From Auxenochlorella pyrenoidosa (Eukaryota; Chlorophyta; Trebouxiophyceae; Chlorellales; Chlorellaceae): a stretch of 17,259 nucleotides of DNA. Positions 9,501 through 17,259 of this stretch are shown one piece after another; positions within the stretch are counted from its first letter, which is position 1; every line of letters starts with the position of its first letter. The stretch spans positions 61,652-78,910 of the forward strand of contig KQ482018.1 in the NCBI GenBank assembly GCA_001430745.1. The letters run 5' to 3'. Made by a program: the position numbers and the translations under genes. Under the pieces are notes generated by a model. The model was not told the origin of the DNA. It was given only the letters and a program-made list of their open reading frames with translations, and ran no database searches.

Positions 9501-11248
9501 GGCTCCCCGTCGGCAGGCACAGAAGGCGCCATGCACAGGTGCCAGGCTGCCACGTGCTTTCTGACCGCCCCTCTGCACTCTTGACCCCACAGGCCAACCG
9601 CAATGGAGCCACCTCCCAGCATGCTTGGCGAGCAGCCAACACTCCTCCCGCTCGCTCTGATCTCGTGCTCCGAAAGGGCGGGTCAGCGGCAGGCATGGCC
9701 TCACCGCACACAATTGCAGGCATGGTGAGTAGCAGGCACGGCCTCACCGCAAACACCTTGCCCATGAAGCCGCCCCGGGCGCTGGCCGCCGCCACCGTGT
9801 TGCGCACGTGCTCGGCGCCGCGGTGCGGGTTGGCGGCGCGGGTGGCAGGGGTCTCCTGGCCAGAGTCCTGCAACCCAAGCAACATACAGGGAATTCTGTT
9901 TTTGTGTAACAACAATCAAGGGAAGTATTACGGGTCGGGCGGCCTGGCAGGTGCAAGGAGCGAGGGGCAGTCCCTGCCGCTCTTGCCACGCATGGGCAGA
10001 GGGTGTGGCCCCGCGGCCTGTACGGCGCTGCGCAGGAGGGAGGGAGAGCACCAGCGCAGCAGGGCCTGCAAGCCCCCCCAGGTCAAGACTGGAAGAAGAC
10101 CTGCGCAAGGCCTGAACTGCAGCCTTGCGGCCGGCCTTGCTGGTCAGCGGAGCGGCAAGCTTTTGAAGCTGCTGAATGCGGCACCACCAGCGCCACCCGG
10201 CCAGGCACGGGACCCTTAGGCAAGGCTTGCCAGGATGTATGCTGATGTGATACTGATACTCAGCACAGCAGCGCAGCAGGGGCCAGGCCGGCGTCACTTG
10301 CCAGGGTGTAGAGGTAAGAGGTGTCCTCGTTCACAGCGGCGGTGGGGTTGATGGCGTGCAGGCGGGAGGAGCGGTACACCGGCGCCTCGCCTGCCTGGTG
10401 GCTGAAGCCTGCGGCACCGTGGAGCAGGGTAGGGGGGGGGGGGGCGGCTTCTGGTGGGGTCGGGATGGAGGAGCGCAAGCTGGGCAGGGATGCCAGCAGG
10501 TGCACATGCTCGAGAGGCGTGCGGACCTGGATAGGGGGCAGGCTTACAAAGTTATGCAAGCAGGTGGGCACACAAGGCGTCATGCAAGCCTGCCAAAGAC
10601 AGCTCGCACACAGTGCAGGCTGTCCTGATGTGGTTGGTTAACGTGAGACTGGAGATGCAGGGGTGCGCTGTCGTGCAGTCAGAAGATGGCTGGGCACTGA
10701 CCATGCGGGCGCAGCACCCACAGACACGCCGCTCCCTCGCCAACCCTGCCGACCCACCCGCCGCAAAGGGCATGTACTTGGAGCCGAATGTCTGGGGGCC
10801 CGCTGCGCTGGGGCTGCGCTCGTATGCGCGCCGCGGGCTGTCTGCCGTTAGGGCGCGCATACCGCCGCCACCTGCGAGTGCAAAGGGGGGCTAATGTGCG
10901 TTCAGTCTTTGCGAAGCGAGAAAGCATGTGGATAACGAGGCTCAGCGCTTTAAAACTAGCAGGCTGCAGAACGCAGTGGTCTGACGGCCCGATTGGCTAG
11001 AACAGTGGCCGGCGCGATGCCCTGGGTGCCTGCTCACCTGCCGCGCCCCCGCCACCGTAGCCGGCGGGCGCAGTTGGAACCTTGGGTCGCACCCCCGGCC
11101 GGTAGGGGCTGTCGTGCACGGGCACTGAGAGGCCATGATAGTCCCCTTCGCGTTCGCGGCGCTCCGAGGCTCCTGCAGCGCCGCTGCCACTGAGGTCGCC
11201 ATTCTCGCCACCCACAGCCTCTGCTGACACTCTGTGGGGCTCCTCCAT
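6535..11248 (-). CDS. Unrecognised multi-pass membrane protein, ~628 residues
   Basis: Proposed exons on the minus strand: 11248-11038, 10871-10702, 10526-10302, 9867-9705, 8932-8814, 8547-8455, 8326-8229, 7989-7922, 7759-7662, 7355-6963 and 6783-6535, joining in phase to 1887 nt. Residues 1 to about 250 are hydrophilic and probably disordered (starts MEEPHRVSAEAVGG). From about residue 297 hydrophobic segments appear: EAWALFNLLFGLAGLG (~311-326), ALSIAAWMAWGPLHLYLI (~340-357), NFLLISAFGIVLPMRLY with the following Leu-rich run (~416-445), GACFAVHSWLQACGGVLLPT into LLLWLW (~529-558), and a tail WFAGTAWLLWLLLEALML (~611-628). A charged Gln/Glu/Arg helix (~560-582) precedes the tail. Two introns appear to use GC donors (after 10302 and after 8814). 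The exon 4 end and the exon 8932-8814 are the least certain; a shorter form ends exon 4 at 9748 and skips that exon, also in phase. The TGA overlaps a good GTGAGT donor, so a longer C-terminus cannot be excluded. I do not recognise the family. The head-to-head neighbour is the BTB-like gene. Confidence 0.65.
6759..6838 (-). repeat. 40-bp tandem duplication over a 3' splice site
   Basis: Two copies, starting gtggggaggagcacgcc at 6759 and 6799, each include the minus-strand acceptor ACAG followed by GCCTGC. The inner acceptor (exon from 6783) continues the membrane-helix frame; the outer one, 40 bp upstream, would shift it. Confidence 0.85.
7619..7646 (-). other. Intronic G-quadruplex-type tract just after a donor
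   Basis: The plus strand reads cccccacccccacccccacccc, so the minus-strand transcript has four runs of four to five G separated by single T residues. It starts about 15 nt inside the intron whose donor is at 7661-7660. Four G-runs with 1-nt loops are the tightest G-quadruplex pattern. A role in donor choice is inference. Confidence 0.6.
8161..8231 (-). repeat. Four tandem copies of a 5' splice site
   Basis: The plus-strand motif cacccacctg recurs at 8161, 8180 and 8222, with a one-base variant (cacccacatg) at 8199. Flanks are partly conserved (ccagcacccac, gcaatgcc). On the transcribed strand each intact copy reads CAG|GTGGGTG, so the donor used after 8229 is followed by further donor-like copies at 19-23 bp spacing. 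Confidence 0.85.
8933..9704. other. Long (~770 bp) intron of the membrane-protein gene
   Basis: Between proposed exons 9867-9705 and 8932-8814 there is a stretch with no convincing exon. Composition is less GC-rich than the exons. A tiny CCCC-GAAA-GGGG hairpin lies at 9296-9307. A minus-strand reading continues open upstream of 8932 to about 9072, so the downstream exon might begin earlier than drawn. No snoRNA or tRNA was recognised. Confidence 0.4.
9689..9756 (-). repeat. 43-bp-period tandem duplication over a 5' splice site
   Basis: The segment gcaggcatggcctcaccgca at 9689 recurs as gcaggcacggcctcaccgca at 9732, with a partial copy gcaggcatgg at 9717. On the minus strand both full copies carry GCG|GTGAGGCC, giving two good donors 43 bp apart in different reading phases (exon ends 9748 in phase 0 or 9705 in phase 1). 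Confidence 0.85.
10432..10444 (-). repeat. 13-base homopolymer inside a coding exon
   Basis: Thirteen consecutive G on the plus strand encode prolines (EAAPPPPTLL) in the third exon of the minus-strand membrane-protein gene. The exon's phase works at both ends with this length, which argues against a sequencing indel. The site is nonetheless prone to frameshift by slippage. Confidence 0.85.
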
Positions 11249-11471
11249 TGCGTCTTACACGACCAATAGATGCGGGTTATCCCGCAGCAAAGTTGTTTGG
11301 GAAGGCAGCGGGAAGGGGCCACGGCGTCCTAGTCGGCAGGCGCGGCGCAGCGCAGCAGCGGCGGTGCAGCAGGCTCAGAGCTGCTCCCCGTCCTAGGGTT
11401 GATTGCGATCATTTGAGTACAACATATGCAATCAAACTTTCGTTCAAAACGTCGAAAATACCAGGAGGCCG
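11249..11471. promoter_or_regulatory. Short divergent (bidirectional) promoter region
   Basis: Only 223 bp separate the minus-strand start at 11248 from the plus-strand start at 11472, so both genes must share this region or begin transcription inside it. It holds a CCAAT sequence at about 11262-11266 and an AT-rich segment at about 11400-11460 that stands out in this GC-rich window. No clear TATA box is seen. Promoter function is inferred from gene orientation. Confidence 0.5.
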
Positions 11472-14414
11472 ATGGGAAAACCCTCGAAGCGGGCGCAGCC
11501 GGCGCCTGCAGATGATCACCTCCTGATAGAGCCATCCTTGATTGCGTTGCGCAAGGCCATGGCGCAGCACGCAGCTCTTGAAGAGCAGGCCGTGCCTCTC
11601 AACCTGCAAGTCGATACCACTCCTCTGGAGCGATCCAGCAGTGCTGTGCAGCTCAGCGGTTTAGGTCGATCGCCCAATGATTGCGGGTGCGCCTCGGGGT
11701 CGTGCAGCAAAGGGTGTTCTGTTGTGACAGGTGCGGGCGGTGGTATGTGCAGCTCCCTCCCCATCTCACTGCTGTCGCCACTCCTGCCCTCTCCACCCCA
11801 GCTCCCAGGTGTTGTCGCAGCTGCTGCTGAGCTGCAGCGCATTCTACCAGCATGCCGCCAGCTTTGGGCAGCCGCCGGCGGCGGTGGAGCTCCCCTGTGG
11901 CGACGCCTGCGTGCGGCTGCTGGGTGCTGCGCTCTCCACGGGCAGCGCGGCGCTGGGCCCCGCCAGCGTGGCAGAGCTGCTGCAGGCGGCCTCCTACCTG
12001 CAGGTGAGCCCCGGCCTCCTTTGAGCAGGCCTGACCCAAAGGGGCCTCGGCTGCTGACCAATACGACGGGGCCAGCAGGCGTGGGCGTTGACCGATGATC
12101 AGCCCTCCGCGGGATTTCGGTCCGCCTGCCAGCCTGCTGCGAAACGAGCGCTGCGCGGAGGCCCGGTGCCGTTCCGCTTAGTGCCGCCCGCCTGGAGACC
12201 CGGCCCCCTGGCCTGCCCGGGCAGGTGGCGACGGTGTTGGACGCGTGCGCTTCCTACCTGCAGCGGCATGTGCTGGATGTGCTGCCCGCCCCAGTGCTGC
12301 GCGTGGCGCTCGACCTGGGCCTGGCCAGCCTAGAGGAGCACATAGAGGCCGATTTCCTGCAGGTGTGGAGGAAGGGGTCGACTGCCTGCAGGTGTGGCGC
12401 GTCGTGGGGCTTCGAGGTTTACACTTGCCTCCTGGGCGGGGGTGGGTGGGCGGGGGGGGGCACCCTGGGAAGCAGACCACCCTGGGATGCACCCCGGGCA
12501 CTCGACTGCTCAATATCCAGAGGATTAAGCTCCCTGCCTGCTCTGCCCGGCAGGAGTTTTACAAGCTGAGCGGCGAGAAGGCGGCGGCGCTGCTGCGCGA
12601 GTGGCCGCCCGCGCGCCGGCGGGAGCTGCTGCGCAGCCGCCGCCTGGCTGCGCCCACCGAGCTGTGCCTTGTAGAGGTGCCGAGTGGGCGGGCGCGGCCT
12701 GCTGGGTGGGCTGCGTTGCCGACCAAGGCCAAGCCCTGGCCAGCAGAGCCAGGGCGGGTGCAGGGCATGCCGGATCGTGATCTGCTTGAGCAGCCCCCGG
12801 GGCATGTGCTGGGCATGCTGGCCGCAGGCAGGCACGCTTGCCCAGACTTGGTGTGCCTTACCGGCACGCCGCCCTGTGCACCACCTTTTCGCGGGCCTCT
12901 GGCAGCACTCGACTCCCAGCGCCTTGAACCCCCCCAGCCCAACACATACACACACATGTGCGCGCGCGCCTTCCGCCCCGCTGCAGACGCTGTGCCACCT
13001 GGCCAAGGCGGCCAGCTCAGCAGACGCCGTGGCGCTGCTCGACTGCACCCGCTTCCACCTCATGACAGCCCACGAGCTGGCGGCAGCTGCCCTGTACCTG
13101 CAGCAAAACAGCAAGTGGGTGGACAAGCGGCTGAGCACTGCCCTGGCCTGGAGGCTGCTGAACGCCCGGACGGGCGCCGACTTGGGTGCCTGGCCCGCGC
13201 CGGCCGGCATCCCGGGCGAGCGCGGCGGCGCGGCTGGCGGCAGCGGTATCGCGGCGGCCGCTGCAGCAACGGCGGCAGCCAGTCTCAAGGGGCTGGGCTT
13301 TCAGGACGCTGGTGGTGAAGGGGGCGGGGGCAGCGGCGGCGGCGAGGAGCACCCTCGACCGATGCGGCAGCGCTGCCTGGCATGGGGGCTCAGCACTGCG
13401 CGGCTGGCGGGCTGGGGCGGCACCACCATGTGAGAGGGCGGGGCAGCATGCGGTGCAGGAGATGTTGGGGTAGGTGGGGTGGGGGGTGGGGGTGGGGGGG
13501 TGGGGGGGGGTCCGTGGGCAGGGTCCGGAGTGATTGGACTGAGAAATTGGGGTGCCGAAAGCAAGGGACTGAGGGGATGGCAATTGGGCAGCCTGCCGGC
13601 GCACATGACTGCATCGCGACAGCCAATCTGTGCCAGCTGACACTGCCCTCAAGTGCTGGCCTGCGCTCGTCGCCTGGCCACAACCCTCGTCTGCAGGTTC
13701 CTGGCCTCGCGGCGCATCCCCTGCTCCTTTGACCCGCCCGGAGGCGGCCGCCCGCTGGCGCTCCAACTGGAGCGAGGGGACCCTCGGCACGGGCCGGCCG
13801 AGGCGGTAGGGGGCACCACGGGGGGGGCGGGGGGCGACACCGATGGCGGCGGCAGCGGCTGGGACGTACAGCTGTCGTGCGACCCCGACCACTTCCCCGC
13901 GGGCTTCAGAGTGAGTCTGGGGTGCCTCCCAGGCAGGCTGGAGTGTTGGCGGGGGCCAGGTAGCGCAGGCGGCTCTCGCCTTGGGGCGCCCCCTGCTGCC
14001 GACATGCGGAACTGGTGCCGCGTCTGCTTTGTGAGCGGCGAAGCCTGGCAGCAGGCGGCGTGGGGCGCTGGCTTCCAAGCACTGCAGCCTGCCGTGCCTC
14101 CTGCGCCCGTAGGCCAGGGGCCCTGTCCTTAAAGGCCCCCCCTGCGTGCTGCTTGTTGCTGCCCTCCAGCACGCGGCGGCCCTGGCTTGCCTCCTCTCAC
14201 ACAGGCAGTGTGCTTTGCCTTTGGCGCCGAGGGCTTCTTCTGGTGCCCGCTGGGTCCCCTCGCCAGGCCCGGCCCGACCTGGTGGAAGGTCGGCTTCCTC
14301 GCCAGCCAGCTGCCCAGAGCTCTGCCCACTGCGCCGGCGGCGGCGGCGGGCGGCAGCGGGGGCGGCGGTGACGATGCACTGCTGCTGGTGGGCTGGTGGG
14401 TGCCGGAGCAGTGA
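11472..14414 (+). CDS. BTB/BACK-like protein (BTB N-terminal half not seen)
   Basis: Exons: 11472 to about 11713 (donor uncertain; 11686 also fits), 11802-12003 (or from 11809), 12225-12362, 12554-12676, 12987-13429, 13697-13910 and 14205-14414, about 523 residues. From exon 2 on, every join keeps phase. Residues ~81-194 read VLSQLLLSCSAFYQHAA...AELLQAASYLQ then VLDACASYLQRHVLDVL, the pattern of the second half of a BTB domain leading into its C-terminal helices ('L..AA.YLQ...V...C..YL'). Exon 5 has ADAVALLDCTRFHLMTAHEL, close to the 'IRFPLMT..EL' signature of BACK domains in plant BTB proteins. The C-terminal ~140 residues (FLASRRIPCSFDPP, then VCFAFGAEGFFWCPLG and LLLVGWWVPEQ) are probably a beta-rich domain. 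BTB/BACK proteins usually act as CUL3 ubiquitin-ligase adaptors; that role is inferred and doubtful without a complete BTB fold. The expected early BTB motif (D-V-x-hydrophobic and H-x-x-V/L-L) is absent from exon 1, which is Gln/Ser-rich. Confidence 0.6.
12356..12397 (+). repeat. 29-bp-period duplication over a 5' splice site
   Basis: The 13-mer cctgcaggtgtgg occurs at 12356 and again at 12385. The first contains the donor (CTGCAG|GTGTGG) of exon 12225-12362 in the BTB-like gene. The second offers an identical donor 29 bp further, which would shift the frame. Confidence 0.85.
13467..13511 (+). other. G-rich intronic tract with G-quadruplex potential
   Basis: Within the intron 13430-13696 of the BTB-like gene, about 45 bases consist of at least six G-runs of four to eight bases separated by T or TA. 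It lies on the sense strand, so the pre-mRNA could fold into a G-quadruplex. It is also a difficult sequence to read accurately. Confidence 0.7.
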
Positions 14415-14771
14415 GCGAGCGCGTGGTCGCCTGGCAGCTTGCTGGTGCATGCGCCTGGTTGCCTGTGTCTGAAAGCGTTACACAACATGTGAGGATGCAT
14501 GTGATGATTCCAATGCGCCACACAGGTGGTGGCCAGGAGAGAGGGACAGAGGGCAGTTCGCAACAGTGTTTCAACTATGGCAGGAATTAAATAATAGGCT
14601 TGGGTTTAGGCAAGCCGTGTGCGTTTGTCAAGCAGCTGCCGCGATGAACATTACGACAGGCACGGAGAAGGGGCAAGGAAAACGTGACAGAAGCTGCGCT
14701 GCACGAGCAAGGGAGTCCACAGGGCGGGCCGCGCGGTGCTCTGCCCAGCACTGCGCCTCTGGCAGGCACAA
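14415..14771. other. Convergent intergenic region
   Basis: This 357-bp region lies between the BTB-like stop (14412-14414) and the LRR gene stop (14772-14774). It is less GC-rich than the exons and has AT-rich bases around 14580-14600. No ORF of coding quality is seen. The two transcripts probably run close to each other here. Confidence 0.6.
14478..14482 (-). terminator. Candidate TGTAA poly(A) signal for the LRR gene
   Basis: The plus strand reads TTACA, so the minus strand carries TGTAA, the poly(A) signal commonly used by chlorophyte nuclear genes. It lies about 290 nt past the LRR gene stop, a believable 3' UTR length. A five-base motif can occur by chance. Confidence 0.3.
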
Positions 14772-17259
14772 TCACCACCAGCAGCCATCGCGCTCGGCCC
14801 CACCAGCAGGGGCCATCTCCACAACCACGTTGGGCCGCAGGCGCTGCAGCCGCAGCGCCACCGCCGCCGCCGCCCCGTGCGCCCACCAGTCGTCGTCGCT
14901 GGCGGTCAGGATGAGGCAGCGGAAGGAGGGGCGGCGGGCCAGCGCCAGCGCCAGCCCGCCCTCGGCGCCGGCGCCAGGGCGGGTGTCCAAGGCAGCAGCA
15001 GCGGCAACGGCGGCATCCAGGGCAGCGTCGCCGCTGCCGCTGCTGGGCGGGTGGTGGGCTTGGCCTATCTCAAAGAGGTTGTCCACCTCCAGGTGAGCCA
15101 GCTGCAGGCAGCAGAAGGGGGGATGATGAGTCAGCTGCAGGCAGCAAAAGGGGAGGGAGACGAGCCGGGTTGCAACCACCTCGCAGGCGGCTTCAAATGG
15201 CACAGTGGCTCCTCCGATCGGTGCTCCAAAGGCGCGCCTTTGACACTCCAAGGCGAGCATGCTCGCCGTGCAGCCCGGTGCGCACAGCGCCGCCCGCTTT
15301 CCCCTCGCACCCCGGGCATGAAGGGCAGCAGCGGCGCCAGGCGCAGCGCGGTGTGTGCCATCAGCGCCAGGCGGGTCAGGCCGCTGCGGGGGATTGAGAG
15401 GCGCGCGCAGCGATTCAGACCAGCCAACGCCCCCGCTGTCAGCAGCTGGCTACCACCGGCCAGCTGTGGTAGGTACTGGCCAGCGCAAGGGTCGTCGCCC
15501 ACTTGCACACAGCACAGACGCACAGGGCGGGCCTGCAGTAAAGCGGACCCTTGCAGCCCTCATGCACTGCAGTCAGGCTCCGCAGCAGGCAGCCCTACGT
15601 CTCTCCCCTAGCCGCTGCCAGCCGCCTCACGTGAGATAGTCTCCTGCAGGGAGGTGCACTTCCACCCCGGGGTGCATGCCCAGACGCAGCTCGCGCAGGC
15701 TCCCAGGCAGCGCCGCCAGCGGCAGCGGGAACTGCACGCTTGGAGGGTTGCATGCAGAGGCGCAGAGATGTTGGGCATGGCAGGGGCAAGCGCAGCGGTA
15801 TGGAGGGGCACGGTCCTCCGTGCATGCACGCAGGGCTGCACATCCGGCAGGCGCTGTCGCCAGCTGCCGCGGCCGTCTGGACACCCCCGGAGCTGCCTCC
15901 GCCCCGAGCATGCAGCAGGGGGTTGGAGAGCTGCGCCGTTTTCTTGCATTTTGTAAGGGGCGCCCTTCAAGGATTGTTTTGGGCTGAATGCCAGGCATCG
16001 TGCGCACCTCCAGGGGCTGGGTGTCTGAGTCGTACCCTGCCGAGCCCAGCTCCAGGTGGATGTCCAGGGATCGCAGCCGGCTGCAGGGCAGGGGGGACCG
16101 GAGCATGCAGCGTTGGATGGGCGGGGGGCAGAGAACCGGAGCAGGTCGCGCTGGGCGGGCGGCTGTCGAGGCTACCCCATGCCGGTCCCGCGCTGGGTTC
16201 TGCGCCTGGCGGCTGCGCTCTGGCGACGTGTCATGCAGGAGAAGGGGGGGGGGGCAGCCATCCCAGGCCCCCCATGAGGCCACGCCCATGCCCAAGCCGC
16301 CCCAAGCGGACCTTCGCCTGCTGCCCTGCCCTGCCAGCCGCCATGCCGCACCTGAGTTGGCAGAAGACCTCCTGCCACGCCTCGCGGAACGCGGCGTGCC
16401 CCGTCTCGGCGGGTTGCGAGCGCGCGCGCAGCGTGCGCAGCGCGGTGAAACGCGCCAGCGTGGGGGGCGGCCGGCAGCCGGGCGGCAGCTCCAGAGCCTG
16501 CTGGCAGGCAGGCGGGGCGAGAACGTGGGCAGGGCGGGTTTGGGTATGTTCATGTGCGGCGCAAGCAGCGCAGTCGCCCTTCGCCCAAGGCTGCGCCGGC
16601 GCAACGCCAGGCGCGTGCAGCATCAGCGGCGGCGGGGCATCGAAGACGCGGCCAGGGATGCCGCGGCACGGGCCAGCGCACCTCCAGCTGCCCTACCAGG
16701 GGCAGCAGGGCGTCCAGCAGCCTGGCCGCCGCGCCCGCCGCCCGCGGCAGCTCCGCCTCGAGCATGTCGCAGGTCCAGCCCAGTCGCAGCTCTCGCAAGG
16801 CCGGCAGAGAGGCGGGCAGCAGGGCGCCACAGGCGGCCAGGGAGGCGACGGAGGCTGGGCTGGAGAGCGTCAGCGAGGCCAGGGCGGGGGGCAGCCAGAG
16901 CGGGCGGGAGGCCGGGGGCGGGGCGGGCCCGGCCGCGGCGAGGCCCGCCAGCAGCGGCCCGCCAGAGCTCCAGTGGTCCCTGCATGTACCCAGACAGCAA
17001 GCAACAGAGGGTTTGCCGTGGCAGCTGCAGCACAGCCAGGGGCTGTCGCTGCGGCCCGACCAGCGAGCCCCGACCAGCGAGCCCCAGTGCCGCACCTGGG
17101 GACGCCCACAGTAAGGTGGCGCAGCGACGTGAGCAGGCCCAGCTCAGGGCACAGCTCGACGCCGCCGGTGCAGCAGAGCTCGAGGCTCGTCAGGGGCAGG
17201 TGCGAGGGACGGCCGGCGCGCCGCGCGGAGCGGCTGGGCGCCGGCAGCAGCGCGGCGAG
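14772..17259 (-). CDS. Leucine-rich-repeat protein (3' part; runs off the window)
   Basis: Minus-strand exons: from the window edge 17259 to 17096, then 16979-16682, 16497-16352, 16080-16008, 15731-15631, 15383-15311 and 15101-14772. They keep phase throughout, giving 394 residues of an incomplete protein. All introns are GT-AG; three donors have the form AG|GTGCG. Irregular LRR units recur: LTSLELCCTGGVEL, GLLTSLRHLTVGV, LPALRELRLGWT, FTALRTLRARS, RLRSLDIHLELG, LPGSLRELRLGMHPG, GLTRLALMAHTALRL and LAHLEVDNLFEIG. The tail FRCLILTASDDDWWAHGAAA, then NVVVEMAP, is a closing alpha/beta cap. Spacing is irregular, as in F-box/LRR-type proteins, where such solenoids bind partner proteins. No F-box is in view because the N-terminus is missing, so the subclass is unknown. 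The last intron's acceptor is duplicated 33 bp apart, allowing an 11-residue in-frame insertion. Confidence 0.75.
15101..15153 (-). repeat. 33-bp-period duplication over a 3' splice site
   Basis: The segment gctgcaggcagcagaagggg at 15101 recurs with one change at 15134. On the minus strand both give a pyrimidine-rich lead and TGCCTGCAG|CTG acceptor. The spacing of 33 preserves frame and has no stop between, so the outer site would insert LTHHPPFCCLQ before LAHLEVDN. Confidence 0.85.
17057..17084 (-). repeat. Perfect 14-bp tandem duplication next to a donor
   Basis: The 14-mer cgaccagcgagccc is present twice back to back, starting 10 bp inside the intron whose donor is at 17095-17094. It does not span the splice site but is another very recent small duplication beside one. 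Confidence 0.85.

Noticed and set aside
9902..9906. TGTAA as a plus-strand poly(A) signal
   Set aside because: It lies within an intron of a minus-strand gene, with no plus-strand gene ending nearby.
9050..10219. 389-codon plus-strand ORF
   Set aside because: Crosses an exon and introns of the minus-strand membrane-protein gene. It has no domain-like pattern and Ala/Pro/Arg-rich random composition.
13017..14450. 477-codon minus-strand ORF
   Set aside because: Antisense to BTB-like exons that join in phase and show BACK-type motifs; composition is low-complexity.
14501..14600. C/D-box snoRNA starting with GTGATGA
   Set aside because: No CTGA D-box at a suitable distance and no terminal stem.

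Overview
The window reads as nuclear DNA of a GC-rich green alga. Every gene is split by short GT-AG introns of about 90-770 bp, exons are rich in Ala, Gly, Pro and Arg with strongly G/C-ending codons, start sites look eukaryotic (for example gccgccATGG at 1191), and the one firmly identified protein is an SBP-domain transcription factor, a family confined to green algae and land plants. A Chlorella-type (trebouxiophyte) source is my best guess from base composition and intron style; this is inference. I see no bacterial operon, transposase, integrase, CRISPR array, rRNA or tRNA.

Layout. (1) 62-160 (+): last exon of a gene that begins outside the window, followed by a degenerate ~76-bp tandem repeat made from its own 3' end. 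(2) 161-1190: about 1 kb without a convincing gene, holding the promoter and leader of the next gene. (3) 1191-5866 (+): seven-exon gene for a 1065-residue long-type SBP transcription factor with an N-terminal acidic/aromatic motif, the SBP zinc domain, a middle region like that of land-plant SPL1/7/12/14, an acidic patch, a polyglutamine tract and a C-terminal membrane segment. (4) 5867-6534: convergent intergenic space. (5) 6535-11248 (-): about eleven exons for an unrecognised multi-pass membrane protein of about 630 residues, with two apparent GC-AG introns. (6) 11249-11471: short divergent promoter region. (7) 11472-14414 (+): seven-exon BTB/BACK-like gene whose BTB N-terminal half is not visible. 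(8) 14415-14771: convergent intergenic space. (9) 14772-17259 (-): seven 3' exons of a leucine-rich-repeat protein whose 5' part lies beyond the window.

The genes alternate +, -, +, - and are not evidently functionally linked. Copper signalling could be imagined for the SBP gene by analogy with Chlamydomonas CRR1 and Arabidopsis SPL7, but nothing in the neighbours supports it.

The most unusual signal cuts across genes. Small tandem duplications (11-43 bp period, 2-4 copies) sit directly on splice donors or acceptors in all four main genes. They create paired competing splice sites, mostly out of frame but once 33 bp apart and in frame. Exon boundaries given here were deduced by eye from splice consensus, reading phase and protein plausibility; no transcript evidence was available.
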